A stretch of 64,000 nt of DNA. It comes from CAVVJA01 sp963779485. Lineage in GTDB: Bacteria; Actinomycetota; Actinomycetes; Mycobacteriales; Jatrophihabitantaceae. The DNA lies in the NCBI GenBank assembly GCA_963779485.1, contig CAVZYJ010000013.1, positions 496,001 to 560,000 of the forward strand. The letters are read 5' to 3'. This document shows positions 41,911-54,828 of this stretch, piece by piece. The notes beneath the pieces were generated by a model. The model was given only the letters and a program-made list of their open reading frames with translations, was not told the origin of the DNA and ran no database searches. The stretch's first letter is position 1, and every line of letters starts with the position of its first letter. The translations under genes were made by a program, and so were the position numbers.

Positions 41911-43353
41911 GTGCCGCACCCTGACCGCCCCGACGAGCCGACCCGGCTGTGGGGGGCGCGGTTCGCGTCCGGTCCAGCTGACGCATTGCGGGCTCTGTCG
42001 GTGTCGACCCACGTCGACTGGCGCCTCGCTCGGCACGACATCGCGGGCTCTCGTGCGCACGCACGCGCCCTGCACCGGGCCGGACTGCTGACCGACGGAG
42101 AGCTGCACGCGCTGGTCGACGCGCTGGACGAGCTCGATGCCGATGTCGCAGCCGGCCGAGTGGTCGCCGGTCCCGACGACGAGGACGTGCACACCGCGCT
42201 GGAGCGATTGCTGCTGGAACGGGTCGGCCCGGAACTGGGCGGACGGCTGCGCGCGGGCCGGTCGCGAAACGATCAGATCGCGACGCTGATCCGGATGTAC
42301 CTGCGCGAGCAGGCGCGGTCGATCGCGATGCAGGTCCTCGGGCTGGCCGAGGCGCTAGCCGGTCAGGCCGAACACCACCTCGAGGCGCCGATGCCGGGAC
42401 GAACGCACCTGCAGCACGCGCAGCCCGTGCTGCTGTCCCACCATCTGTTGGCCCACGCCTGGGCGCTGACGCGCGACGTCGATCGTTGGCAGGACTGGGA
42501 CCGACGGGCCGCGTTCAGCCCGTACGGTGCCGGCGCCCTGGCCGGCTCGTCGCTCGGCCTCGATCCCCAGATCGTGGCCGCCGAGCTGGGCTTCGCCGGG
42601 GCGACGGAGAACTCGATCGACGCCACCGCCTCACGCGACATCGTCGCGGAGTTCTCCTTCGTGTGCGCGATGCTCGCCGTCGATCTCTCGCGGCTGGCCG
42701 AGGAGATCGTGCTGTGGGCGACGCGGGAGTTCGGATTCATCACATTGGATGACGCCTACGCGACCGGGTCGTCGATCATGCCGCAGAAGAAGAACCCGGA
42801 CATCGCCGAACTCGCACGCGGCAAAGCCGGTCGGCTGATCGGTGACCACGCCGGCCTGCTCGCCACCCTCAAAGGCCTGCCGCTCGCGTACAACCGGGAC
42901 CTCCAAGAGGACAAGGAGCCGGTCTTCGATGCGATCGACAGCCTGCACGTGCTGCTGCCGGCGCTCACCGGGCTCGTGACGAGCCTGGTGTTTCACACCG
43001 ACCGGATGGCGCTGCTGTCCGCGAAGGGTTACGCGCTGGCGACCGACGTCGCCGAGTGGCTGGTCCGCAACGGCGTGCCGTTCCGAGTCGCCCACGAGAT
43101 CGCCGGCCGGTACGTGCGGGCGTGCGAAGACCGCGGCGTCGACCTGCCCGATCTCTCCGATTCCGAGCTCGCCGGCATCAGCGAGCACCTCACGCCTGGC
43201 GTGCGGGACGTGCTCACCGTCGCGGGCTCGGTGGCGTCCCGGGCCGGATTCGGTGGCACGGCGCCCGCCCGGGTCACTGAACAGCTGGCTCGCCTCCGGG
43301 AGCTCGGCGCGTCCCAGTTGCGATGGGCGAGGACGGCCGTGGGTAGCCCGTGA
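41911..43353 (+). CDS. argH: Argininosuccinate lyase
   Basis: Splits argininosuccinate into arginine and fumarate. The 480-residue protein starts with RLWGARFASGPADALRAL, has AGRSRNDQIATLIRMYLRE, and the signature loop TGSSIMPQKKNPDIAELARG with the catalytic Ser. GTG 41911 begins MPHPDRPDEP. It is the last arginine gene; the mpg GTG overlaps its stop by 4 bp. Confidence 0.97.
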   Translation: MPHPDRPDEPTRLWGARFASGPADALRALSVSTHVDWRLARHDIAGSRAHARALHRAGLLTDGELHALVDALDELDADVAAGRVVAGPDDEDVHTALERLLLERVGPELGGRLRAGRSRNDQIATLIRMYLREQARSIAMQVLGLAEALAGQAEHHLEAPMPGRTHLQHAQPVLLSHHLLAHAWALTRDVDRWQDWDRRAAFSPYGAGALAGSSLGLDPQIVAAELGFAGATENSIDATASRDIVAEFSFVCAMLAVDLSRLAEEIVLWATREFGFITLDDAYATGSSIMPQKKNPDIAELARGKAGRLIGDHAGLLATLKGLPLAYNRDLQEDKEPVFDAIDSLHVLLPALTGLVTSLVFHTDRMALLSAKGYALATDVAEWLVRNGVPFRVAHEIAGRYVRACEDRGVDLPDLSDSELAGISEHLTPGVRDVLTVAGSVASRAGFGGTAPARVTEQLARLRELGASQLRWARTAVGSP

Positions 43354-43985
43354 CCGTGACCCGCGATCGGCTCGCGCGACCGGCCGCCTGGCTTGCTCCG
43401 CGGCTGCTCGGCGCGGTGCTCGTCTCGGTCGTGGACGACACCGAGGTGGCGGTTCGGCTGACCGAGGTCGAGGCGTACTCGGGGCTCGGCGATGCCGCGT
43501 CGCACGCCTACCGGGGACGCACTGCCCGCAACCGCGTCATGTTCGGGCCGCCCGGCCACCTCTACGTTTACTTCACCTACGGCATGCACTGGTGCGCGAA
43601 CATCGTGTGCGGCGTCGACGGCCAGGCCGAAGCGGTGCTGCTGCGGGCGGGTGCCGTCGTACGCGGTGTGGACGCGGCCCGTCGACGGCGCCCAGCCGCC
43701 CGCACCGCGGCCGACCTCGCCCGTGGTCCGGCGCGGCTGGCGACGGCCCTCGGCATCACCAGCAAGCAGTACGGCGCCGACCTGTGCTCCGACGCGTCAC
43801 CTGTCCGGCTGGAGCGGATGCCCCGCTACCGGGCCGCGGCCGTAGCGGCCGGCCCGCGAGTCGGGATCAGGGTCGCGGCCGACCGGCCGTGGCGCTTCTG
43901 GCTCGTCGCCGAACCGTCGGTTTCACCGTTCCGCCCGGGCAGCCGCCGAGTCCGAACCGCGACCCGGCAGACTGGCACCCCGTGA
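43350..43985 (+). CDS. 3-methyladenine DNA glycosylase (MPG/AAG family)
   Basis: Base-excision enzyme for alkylated purines. The 211-residue protein has LTEVEAYSGLGDAASHAYRG with the catalytic Glu, RNRVMFGPPGHLYVYFTYGM with the inserting Tyr, and LARGPARLATALGI. The C-terminal tail is Arg- and Thr-rich. GTG 43350 overlaps argH by 4 bp and its stop overlaps tyrS. mpg beside tyrS also occurs in M. tuberculosis (Rv1688-Rv1689). Confidence 0.94.
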   Translation: MTVTRDRLARPAAWLAPRLLGAVLVSVVDDTEVAVRLTEVEAYSGLGDAASHAYRGRTARNRVMFGPPGHLYVYFTYGMHWCANIVCGVDGQAEAVLLRAGAVVRGVDAARRRRPAARTAADLARGPARLATALGITSKQYGADLCSDASPVRLERMPRYRAAAVAAGPRVGIRVAADRPWRFWLVAEPSVSPFRPGSRRVRTATRQTGTP

Positions 43986-45248
43986 GCGAGCGTGGTGGCA
44001 GCGTGGGTGAGGTGACGGTGGCGGCCCTGCCGCGGTCGCTACGGGCGGCGCACGAGATCCTCGCGTCCGGCGCGGCGCAGATCCTGCCCGAGAACGGCCT
44101 CGCCGAGCGGCTGCTGGCCGCCGACCGTGAGGGCCGCCCGCTTCGGGTCAAGCTCGGCATCGATCCGTCCGGGAGCGAGCTGACGCTCGGGCACGCCGTC
44201 GTGCTGCGCAAGCTGCGGCAATTCCAGGAGCTGGGTCACCTGGCGGTTCTCGTCGTCGGCGGGTTCACCGGCCAGGTGGGCGATCCGTCCGGACGCACCG
44301 CCACTCGAACGGCGCAAACCGCGGAAGACGTGCGTGCCAACGCCAGCGGATACTTCGCCCAGCTGATGCGGGTGCTCGACGAACAGCGGGTCGAGATCGT
44401 CAACAACGCCGACTGGCTGGCGCCGATGGGGCTCAGCGATGTCCTCGACTACACCCGGCAGATCACCGTCGCTCAGCTGCTGGAGCGGGACGACTTCGCC
44501 CGCCGTTTTGCCGCCCGCCAGCCCATCACCCTGTCGGAGTTCTTCTACCCGCTGCTGCAAGGCATCGACTCGGTCGAGATCCGCGCGGACGTCGAGCTCG
44601 GTGGCACCGACCAGACCTTCAACAACCTGGTCGGCCGGGAACTGCAGCGAGCACGCGGGCAGGCACCGCAAGCCGTGCTCACCGTCCCCCTGCTGGTCGG
44701 AACCGACGGCATCGAGAAGATGAGCAAGTCGCTGGGCAATTACATCGCCATCGACGACTCGGCCGGCGAGCAGTTCGGCAAGCTGATGAGCATTCCGGAC
44801 CGGCTGGTCGGCATGTACGCCCGACTGTGCACCCCGCTGCATCCGCGGGAGGTCGACTCGCTCGAGCAGGCCGCAGCCGCGGGAGGCAGCGCCGCCAACG
44901 TGGCCAAGCGGCGCGTCGCGCACGAGGTGGTGCAGCTCTATCACGGTGCAGCCGAGGCGGACGCGGCCGAGAAGCGCTTCGACGCCACGTTCAAGCCCGG
45001 CGGCGCTCCCCAGGACAGCCCGGATTTCCCGCTTCCGGCCGAGCCGACCGGTGCACCTGCCGGCCCTGCTGGTCGCGGCCGGACTCGCGGTCAGCACCAG
45101 CGCCGCGCGCCGGCTGATCGACGAGGGAGGCGTCCGGCTGGATGGCACCCCCGTCGCGGCCCGAGCCTATGAGGCCGATGCCCCGGATCTCGCCGGCCGG
45201 GTCCTGTCGGTCGGAAAGCGCCGCGCAGTCCGGCTCATCGCTCGCTAG
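43982..45248 (+). CDS. tyrS: Tyrosyl-tRNA synthetase, frame broken at about 45048
   Basis: A class I synthetase. The catalytic part in the first frame has LGIDPSGSELTLGHAVVLRK (HIGH region), DVELGGTDQTFNNLVGREL and GIEKMSKSLGNYIAI (KMSKS). The C-terminal S4 RNA-binding domain (ALLVAAGLAVSTSAARRLID, EGGVRLDGTPVAARAYEA) is in the next frame. Deleting one base in CCGG 45048-45051 gives EPTVHLPALL and a 421-residue protein, the usual length. tyrS is essential and undamaged elsewhere, so a sequence error is the likely cause. GTG 43982 overlaps the mpg stop by 4 bp. Confidence 0.93.
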
Positions 45249-45305
45249 GCCGCTTACCGTTTGGTCCGACTCGCCTCGCTAGCTGCCCTAGACCCCGTCG
45301 GCTGA

Positions 45306-45350
45306 TGATCGTGGACTTATTGTCGCTCCAGGGCTGTAAGTCCACGATCA
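45306..45350 (+). repeat. 45-bp hairpin element, copy 3, with a compensatory stem change
   Basis: Stem TGATCGTGGACTTA (45306-45319) pairs perfectly with 45337-45350. Compared with copy 1, one stem T has become G and its partner A has become C, so pairing is kept. The 17-nt loop keeps GTCGCTC and GGGC. It lies 57 bp after tyrS and about 70 bp before the rRNA promoter. Confidence 0.8.
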
Positions 45351-45417
45351 CGAGCGATCCTCCTCGGGACAGCGGAATCCGAGCCTCACCGGCATGCGAG
45401 AAGCGGCTGCGCGAGCG

Positions 45418-45446
45418 TTGGTACAACCGTACAAATCGGCTATACT
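45418..45446 (+). promoter_or_regulatory. Probable rRNA operon promoter (rrn P)
   Basis: TTGGTA at 45418-45423 and TATACT at 45441-45446 are separated by exactly 17 bp and match the vegetative sigma consensus at 4 of 6 and 5 of 6 bases. This would start transcription near 45453, about 325 nt before mature 16S rRNA. No other equally good pair was seen between tyrS and 16S. Confidence 0.65.
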
Positions 45447-45778
45447 TGGACTTACACCGTCGGCTCAGAGGCCGATGTGCAGTAGTCTGCTCCCGTTTGA
45501 CCGGGCCCCGCCCGACGAGTAGAGTTCTGTGGGTTGCCCCAAAGTCGTCCGAGAGGACGCCGATGGTGTGCGTCCGCTCCTTGAGAACTCAACAGCGTGC
45601 CGAAAGTTAGTGCCAAAAAAAGCATAACCTCGTCTGTGTGGTCAATAGACCGCACAAGCGATTCCTTTGGTACAACGAGCAAAAGAATGTCCAGCTCGTA
45701 TGACCAGTGATCAGCCGCGCAAGCGGCAACTTTCTGGGTCGACATTCCGCACCGTTTCGGTGCGGGCGTCAATATACC
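45447..45778 (+). other. 16S rRNA leader with antitermination/processing box and 5' stem arm
   Basis: No gene is seen in these 332 bp. CCTTGAGAACT at 45579-45589 also occurs before 23S rRNA (47625-47635) and is a standard feature of actinobacterial rRNA leaders. CAACAGCGTGCC at 45590-45601 is the exact complement of 47468-47479 in the spacer after 16S, so the two arms form the stem cut by RNase III to release 16S. A small hairpin, CCGCACC-GTTTC-GGTGCGG, lies near 45747-45765. Confidence 0.7.
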
Positions 45779-50781
<5,003 letters not shown>

Positions 50782-50889
50782 TACCCAATTCGAGCCGGCT
50801 TCGTGCGGGTTCGAGCGTCGCGTCCACTGTGCGGTTCCCGAGGTACGGTCCGCGCCCTGTCGAGGGCGATGGGACTCTATCTCCATAGC

Positions 50890-51007
50890 GTTTCGGCGAC
50901 CATAGCGAGAGGGAAACGCCCGGTCCCATCCCGAACCCGGAAGCTAAGCCTCTCAGCGCCGATGGTACTGCGCGGGCCACTGCGTGGGAGAGTAGGACGT
51001 CGCCGGA
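50890..51007 (+). rRNA. rrf: 5S ribosomal RNA
   Basis: About 118 nt. GTTTCGGCGACCATAGCGAG at the 5' end pairs with the 3' end AGGACGTCGCCGGAC, giving the terminal stem. CCCGGTCCCATCCCGAACCC is the universal loop segment, and ends are set from the stem. It follows 23S by about 108 bp and precedes a strong terminator. Confidence 0.95.
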
Positions 51008-51019
51008 CACAATGTGGAC

Positions 51020-51056
51020 GAGGGTCGTTCGGTTCGCCGAACGGCCCTCGTTTTCT
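51020..51056 (+). terminator. Rho-independent terminator of the rRNA operon
   Basis: CGAGGGTCGTTCGG and CCGAACGGCCCTCG form a 14-bp stem with one mismatch, closed by a stable TTCG loop and followed by TTTTCT. It stands 12 bp after 5S rRNA, at the expected place. Confidence 0.85.
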
Positions 51057-51092
51057 CGTGACCGGGCCCGGCCGGCTGACTGGAGGCACGTC

Positions 51093-52118
51093 ATGGCCCG
51101 CGAGCCGAGTCGCAATGACCGGACGCCTCGCCGATCATCCCGGGATGGGTCCGCCGGGTCGGCCGCCTCCCCCCGCGGCGAGCCTTCCCGTGCCGGGCAG
51201 GGCGGCCGAAGCAGTAGCGAGCCTTCTCGTGCCGGGCAGGGCGGCCGAAGCAGTACCGAGCCCTCCCGTCGCGGGCAGGGCGGCCGAGGTGGTCAGTCAG
51301 CCGGGAGCGAGTCGTCCCGTCGCAAGCCGAGCGTTCGCGCCCAAGGCGAGCGAGACCGACAGCCGGCCGGCCACCGTGGCGACTCCGGCCGCGCTGCACA
51401 CCCGGCTGGCCGCACCGCGCGCTCGTCCGGCACTCAGGACAGCCAATCTGCCGCTCAGCGCGAACCGGCCATCCCAGACGGCGCCACCATCCATCTTCTG
51501 GATAGGGAGGTGCGGGCCGATCTGCGCAGTCTGTCGAAGCCGACCGCCGAGATCGTTGGTGCCCACCTCGCCGCGGCCGGCGAACACCTCGAGGACGATC
51601 CGCTCCGGGCCCTCGAGCACGCGCGCGCCGCTCGCGCCCGAGCGGCTCGGATCGGTGTCGTTCGGGAAGCGGTCGGCATCGCGGCCTACCGCGCGCAGCA
51701 ATGGGCCGAGGCGCTCAGCGAGTTGCGCGCGGCCCGGCGGATCACCGGAGATCCCCGCAACCTCGCCGTGATCGCGGATACGGAACGCGCACTCGGTCGC
51801 CCGGCTCAGGCATTGCGCCTGCTCGATGATCCGGACGTGGCCCGTTTGGATGGAGAAACCCGAGCGGAGCTGCTCATCGTCGTCGCCGGGGCGCGGCGGG
51901 ACCTCGGTCAAATGGATGCTGCCCTGGGCGTGCTGGCCCGCGGCGGGCTCGATACCCAACGACCGCGGCCGGGTTCCGTGCGTCTCTGGTACGCCTACGC
52001 CGACGCGCTGCAAGCCGCCGGCCGACTCGATGATGCAGCTCGCTGGTTCGCGGCCTCCGCCGCGCTCGACCCGGCCGGCGAAACGGACGCGGCCGAGCGA
52101 GCCGCCGCGTTGCTCTAA
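51093..52118 (+). CDS. TPR-containing protein with basic, repeat-rich N-terminus
   Basis: A 341-residue protein. The first about 125 residues are Ser, Arg, Gly and Gln-rich and probably disordered, with three 13-residue repeats starting EPSRAGQGGRSS (DNA 51180-51290). From about residue 130 it is helical with tetratricopeptide-like pairs: DPLRALEHARAARARAARIG, YRAQQWAEALSELRAARRI, ALGRPAQALRLLDDPDV, QAAGRLDDAARWFAASAALD. A protein of this kind lies before the HAD phosphatase in M. tuberculosis (Rv1691). Function unknown; basic tail plus TPR suggests a nucleic-acid or ribosome-associated scaffold (inference). ATG 51093 has TGGAGG upstream. Confidence 0.82.
   Translation: MAREPSRNDRTPRRSSRDGSAGSAASPRGEPSRAGQGGRSSSEPSRAGQGGRSSTEPSRRGQGGRGGQSAGSESSRRKPSVRAQGERDRQPAGHRGDSGRAAHPAGRTARSSGTQDSQSAAQREPAIPDGATIHLLDREVRADLRSLSKPTAEIVGAHLAAAGEHLEDDPLRALEHARAARARAARIGVVREAVGIAAYRAQQWAEALSELRAARRITGDPRNLAVIADTERALGRPAQALRLLDDPDVARLDGETRAELLIVVAGARRDLGQMDAALGVLARGGLDTQRPRPGSVRLWYAYADALQAAGRLDDAARWFAASAALDPAGETDAAERAAALL
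51180..51290 (+). repeat. 39-bp tandem repeat, three units, inside the TPR gene
   Basis: Units start at 51180, 51219 and 51258, each opening GAGCCnTCnCGT and containing GGGCAGGGCGGCCGA. The first two units are almost identical; the third is diverged and shortened. Because 39 is a multiple of three, copy-number change would keep the frame and only alter the length of the disordered N-terminus. Confidence 0.8.
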
Positions 52119-52159
52119 AAGGGTGCCGTCTGACGGCGGGGTCTTTCGGACGACACAGC
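52045..52159 (+). repeat. Imperfect direct repeat R1 (end of TPR gene and downstream)
   Basis: The last 24 codons of the TPR gene plus about 41 bp after its stop. The stretch GACGCGGCCGAGCGAGCCGC and the downstream GTGCCGTCTGACGGC and TCTTTCGGACGACACAGC recur at 53325-53543 (R2) and 54643-54828 (R3). R1 diverges from the other copies after CACAGC, where the first inserted block begins. Confidence 0.8.
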
Positions 52160-52322
52160 GGGCGATGCTGACCGCTGGGCTGGCACGATCGTCAGCTCCA
52201 GCCAGCTCGCCGATGCCTACGGTGTCACCGATACCGACAGCAGCAAGACGGACTGCTGCGGCCACCTGCCGGCCTATGGCTGGGACCGAGAGGACGGCGA
52301 GGGCATTGACCGGTTCCGCTGA
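52134..52322 (+). pseudogene. Possible C-terminal remnant of a short-chain dehydrogenase
   Basis: In the TPR reading frame, after its stop and one further TGA, an open stretch reads LADAYGVTDTDSSKTDC, then a few residues and a TGA at 52320. This resembles the end of some SDR oxidoreductases, where YGFTDLDGSxPDxWRY precedes the stop. No Rossmann part is present. It would be a decayed gene tail brought in with the inserted block, and it overlaps the start region of the DinB gene in another frame. Weak evidence by pattern memory only. Confidence 0.3.
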
Positions 52323-52866
52323 TTCAGGCGCCGCGGATGACACCAGTACGAGCACCGTCTCGCATAAGCCTGGGCGCGAGCTCGACGACCCGAAGGAACT
52401 GCTGCTGGGTTTCCTGGACTATTACCGGTCAGTCATCATCCGCAAGATCGACGGCTTGACAGATGCGGAACTGCGGGCGAGCCGCCTGCCGTCAGGCTGG
52501 ACGCCGCTGGAGCTGCTCAAGCACCTGGCCTACATGGAGCGGCGGTGGCTGCGCTGGGGATTCCGCGCCGAGCAGCTTCCCGATCCGCACGGCGACGAAG
52601 ACCCGGCCGGGCGCTGGCACGCCGGGCCAGGCGACACCGCCGCCAGCCTCGTCGCCGCGCTCCACGCCGTCGGCGAGCAAACACGGGCCATTGCCTCCGC
52701 AGCCGAGCTGACCGATATCAGCGCTCCGGGCGGCCGGTTCAGCGACGATGATCGGCCACTGCCGACGCTCGCATGGATCCTCATTTACGTGCTGCAGGAG
52801 TATGCCCGCCACGCCGGGCACTTGGACGTCGCGCGGGAACTGATAGACCGTACAACCGGAGAATGA
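52276..52866 (+). CDS. DinB-like/DUF664 protein
   Basis: A 196-residue protein with a DinB four-helix fold. KELLLGFLDYYRSVIIRKID opens it, then WTPLELLKHLAYMERRWLRW carries the first metal-type His, and LQEYARHAGHLDVARELID carries the closing HxxH. DinB proteins include metal-dependent thiol transferases for mycothiol or bacillithiol. In actinobacteria the thiol would be mycothiol (inference). The start ATG 52276 is uncertain because the conserved region begins some 37 residues later. It lies between repeats R1 and R2. Confidence 0.8.
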   Translation: MAGTERTARALTGSADSGAADDTSTSTVSHKPGRELDDPKELLLGFLDYYRSVIIRKIDGLTDAELRASRLPSGWTPLELLKHLAYMERRWLRWGFRAEQLPDPHGDEDPAGRWHAGPGDTAASLVAALHAVGEQTRAIASAAELTDISAPGGRFSDDDRPLPTLAWILIYVLQEYARHAGHLDVARELIDRTTGE

Positions 52867-52965
52867 CCCGGCGTCGACGGCTGGCGTCACCAGCCCGAGG
52901 CTGGCGTTGTACGACACGATGTTCTCAGAGCATGATCACGGAGATAAGCAGGAAGGCCTGCATTC

Positions 52966-53274
52966 GTGGAGATGGGTGATGTAGCACGCGTGGCCGGGGC
53001 GTTGGCTGGTGTCCGCTTGTCCACGCCAGAAGGGCGGGCTGAGTGGCGGTACCACGGCAGGCTGATAGCGCGGCAGCTCGACGACACGCGCTTGGTGATT
53101 CGCGCCGATTTCGACTTCCGCGACTCTATGCTGGGGGACTTTCCGGAGACCTTCAGCGTCCCGACCCGGTACATCAAACACATGATGGTCGTCGCGGATC
53201 TGTCCAGGGGCGACGCTGGTGCCATCGAGGATGCACTCGAGGCAGCGTGGCAGCTTCAGCGGAGCGCCGGCTGA
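52966..53274 (+). CDS. MmcQ/YjbR-family protein
   Basis: A 102-residue protein with features of the YjbR/CyaY-like fold: RLSTPEGRAEWRYHGRLIAR, LVIRADFDFRDSMLGDFPE, and FSVPTRYIKHMMVVADL. Family members are small single-domain proteins of unknown role, sometimes DNA-binding. GTG 52966 has AGGAAGG upstream; ATG 52972 is an alternative. It shares the R1-R2 block with the DinB gene. Confidence 0.75.
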   Translation: MEMGDVARVAGALAGVRLSTPEGRAEWRYHGRLIARQLDDTRLVIRADFDFRDSMLGDFPETFSVPTRYIKHMMVVADLSRGDAGAIEDALEAAWQLQRSAG

Positions 53275-53324
53275 CAGCGCCTTCCGCCCCGGGGCCCGGC
53301 AGAGCCGGTTAGCGTTTCATGATG

Positions 53325-53543
53325 GGTTCGCGGCCTCAGCCGCGCTCGACCCGGCCGGGAAACGGACGCGGCCGAGCGAGCCGCAGCGTTGCTCTCAAGG
53401 TGCTGTCTGACGGCGGCCTTTTTCGGATGACACAGCACATGGCACTGACAAGTTCCCGCACGGCCGTCCACACCCCAGGGCGCGGTCCACACCGCTTCCT
53501 CGGCCGCCTGACTGTCGTCGGCGTCACGACGATTCTCGTATGA
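53325..53543 (+). repeat. Imperfect direct repeat R2
   Basis: The longest copy. It contains a broken copy of the TPR gene end (the frame lacks the TAA because CTCTAAAA has become CTCTCAAGG), then the GCTGTCTGACGGCGG segment, then about 120 bp matching the sequence just upstream of the SSB-like gene, ending GACGATTCTCGTATGA. It therefore bridges the two ends of the proposed ancestral TPR-to-ssb spacer. Confidence 0.8.
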
Positions 53544-53827
53544 CCTGACGAGGGCTAAGACACGGGGCTGGTTGAGGTAGCGCCCGTGTTCTGGGGCTCG
53601 TAGGCCTGCCTCTTGACGGCCTGGATTCCGCTTCAGCCGCAACGGCCGACCCGCATCGGCATCACCAGCCCCTCGCTCGGACTGGAATGACACCGGAGTA
53701 ACAGCCGCTGTTCGGCTGCTGTCATGTCCGAGCGAGTAGACCGGTGTTCGCCGCGGCGCGCGGGCCAACTCAGCCGCCGCGGACCAGCAGGTCCGTCAAT
53801 GAGACCGAGCGCCGAGGGAGCAGCATC
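53544..53827. other. Non-coding gap before the exported protein gene
   Basis: 284 bp without a supported gene. ACACGGG at about 53560 and CCCGTGT at about 53582 can form a hairpin. CAGCCGCTGTTCGGCTGCTG near 53703 is a second imperfect hairpin. GAGGGAG at 53814-53820 is the ribosome site of the next gene. No promoter motif is clear. Confidence 0.4.
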
Positions 53828-54463
53828 ATGACCAGTCGAGTGGCGATCGGCGGCATCGCCGCCGCAGCAGTGATCGCGGGGACGACCGGTGCTGTGGCGT
53901 TGGCCGGCCCGTCGAGCGCGCCGACCCCGAAGACAACCGCCAGCCGGGGCATCGCGGCTGACCCGAACGTCGCTCGGGTCGCCGCACAGCTCGGCGTTTC
54001 CGCCAACCGTTTGCTGCAGGCGCTGCCCAAGGCCAAGTTGGCGGCGGCGGCAGACGGATCCCTGACCGGTGATGCGGCCGCAAGAGCGGTCGCCGCGGAC
54101 CTTGGTGTCAGCCCGGCCCAGGCCCAGCGCGCGCTGCGGGAACTACTCGGTGCAGCGGCGCCTGGCTCCGGCGGCAAGTCGGCCACACGCCTGCCTCCCG
54201 ACGCGGCACTCTCCGCACTGGCGGTCAGGCTCCGCGTGTCCACCGCTCGGGCTGCCGAGGTCCTCGACGCTCTCAACCGGATGGCCAACCCGGGTCACGG
54301 GGTCGACCCTGCCAGCCCGGCATTCGCAGCATTCGCGCGCAGCCTTGGCAAGACACCCGGCGAGCTCGCCCAAATCCTCGACGGATGGAAGCGGGCACTG
54401 GGCTCCACACTGTCGCAATCCCCTTCACCGCGGCAGGCCACCCCATCACCGGCCGCGTCCTGA
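53828..54463 (+). CDS. Exported protein with repeated LGVS helical units
   Basis: A 211-residue protein that I do not recognise. A signal or anchor segment VAIGGIAAAAVIAGTTGAVA is followed by a Pro/Thr-rich stretch. Four similar helical units then follow: LGVSANRLLQALPKAK, LGVSPAQAQRALRELL, LRVSTARAAEVLDALN and LGKTPGELAQILDGWK, each preceded by a VAxxL or ALAxxL lead-in. The tail is Ser/Pro-rich. The unit (small loop, Ser or Thr cap, helix) resembles short helix-turn-helix-like repeats found in actinobacterial secreted proteins. ATG 53828 with GAGGGAG upstream; the gene lies between R2 and R3. Confidence 0.68.
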   Translation: MTSRVAIGGIAAAAVIAGTTGAVALAGPSSAPTPKTTASRGIAADPNVARVAAQLGVSANRLLQALPKAKLAAAADGSLTGDAAARAVAADLGVSPAQAQRALRELLGAAAPGSGGKSATRLPPDAALSALAVRLRVSTARAAEVLDALNRMANPGHGVDPASPAFAAFARSLGKTPGELAQILDGWKRALGSTLSQSPSPRQATPSPAAS

Positions 54464-54579
54464 TGTCACTAGGGTTTGCCCGACCACGATCAGACCGCCC
54501 CGTGCCGCGCATTCGGGTTACTCCTGAGCGCTCCTGGGTGCCTCACCAGCCTCACCGGTACCACCAGCGCGCGGGAAGC

Positions 54580-54637
54580 GACGCTGGGCAGAGCGGACGC
54601 TGGGCAGAGCCGGATGGGACGCGTCGCTGGGCAGAGC
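54580..54637 (+). repeat. 15-bp short tandem repeat, three units
   Basis: GACGCTGGGCAGAGC at 54580-54594 and 54596-54610, then GTCGCTGGGCAGAGC at 54623-54637 after a 12-bp spacer. It lies immediately before direct repeat R3, in a stretch with no supported gene (54464-54824). Confidence 0.75.
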
Positions 54638-54642
54638 CCGCA

Positions 54643-54828
54643 CGGGAACGCGGCCGAGCGAGCCGCCGCGTTGCTCTAAAAGGTGCCGTCTGACGGCAGG
54701 GTCTTTCGGACGACACAGCACATGGCACTGACAAATTCCTGCACGGCCGTCCACACCGCAGGGCGCCGTCCACAGGCCGCTTTCTGGGCGGCCTGACTGT
54801 CGTCGGCGTCACGACGATTGTCGTATGA
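54643..54828 (+). repeat. Imperfect direct repeat R3 (leader of the SSB-like gene)
   Basis: It contains GCGGCCGAGCGAGCCGCCGC, the CTCTAAAA segment, GTGCCGTCTGACGGCAGGGT, and runs into the start of the SSB-like gene (TTGTCGTATG). The first half is closest to R1; the second half matches R2. This is the copy in its probable native place before ssb. Confidence 0.8.

Noticed and set aside
45306..45350. Hairpin after tyrS as a Rho-independent terminator
   Set aside because: There is no T-run after the stem, and the same 45-bp element occurs at two other places in both orientations, so it is treated as a repeat family; a secondary effect on transcription is still possible.
51180..51290. CRISPR-like tandem repeats
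   Set aside because: The 39-bp units are contiguous, in frame within a gene and without unique spacers. No CRISPR array or cas gene is seen anywhere in the window.
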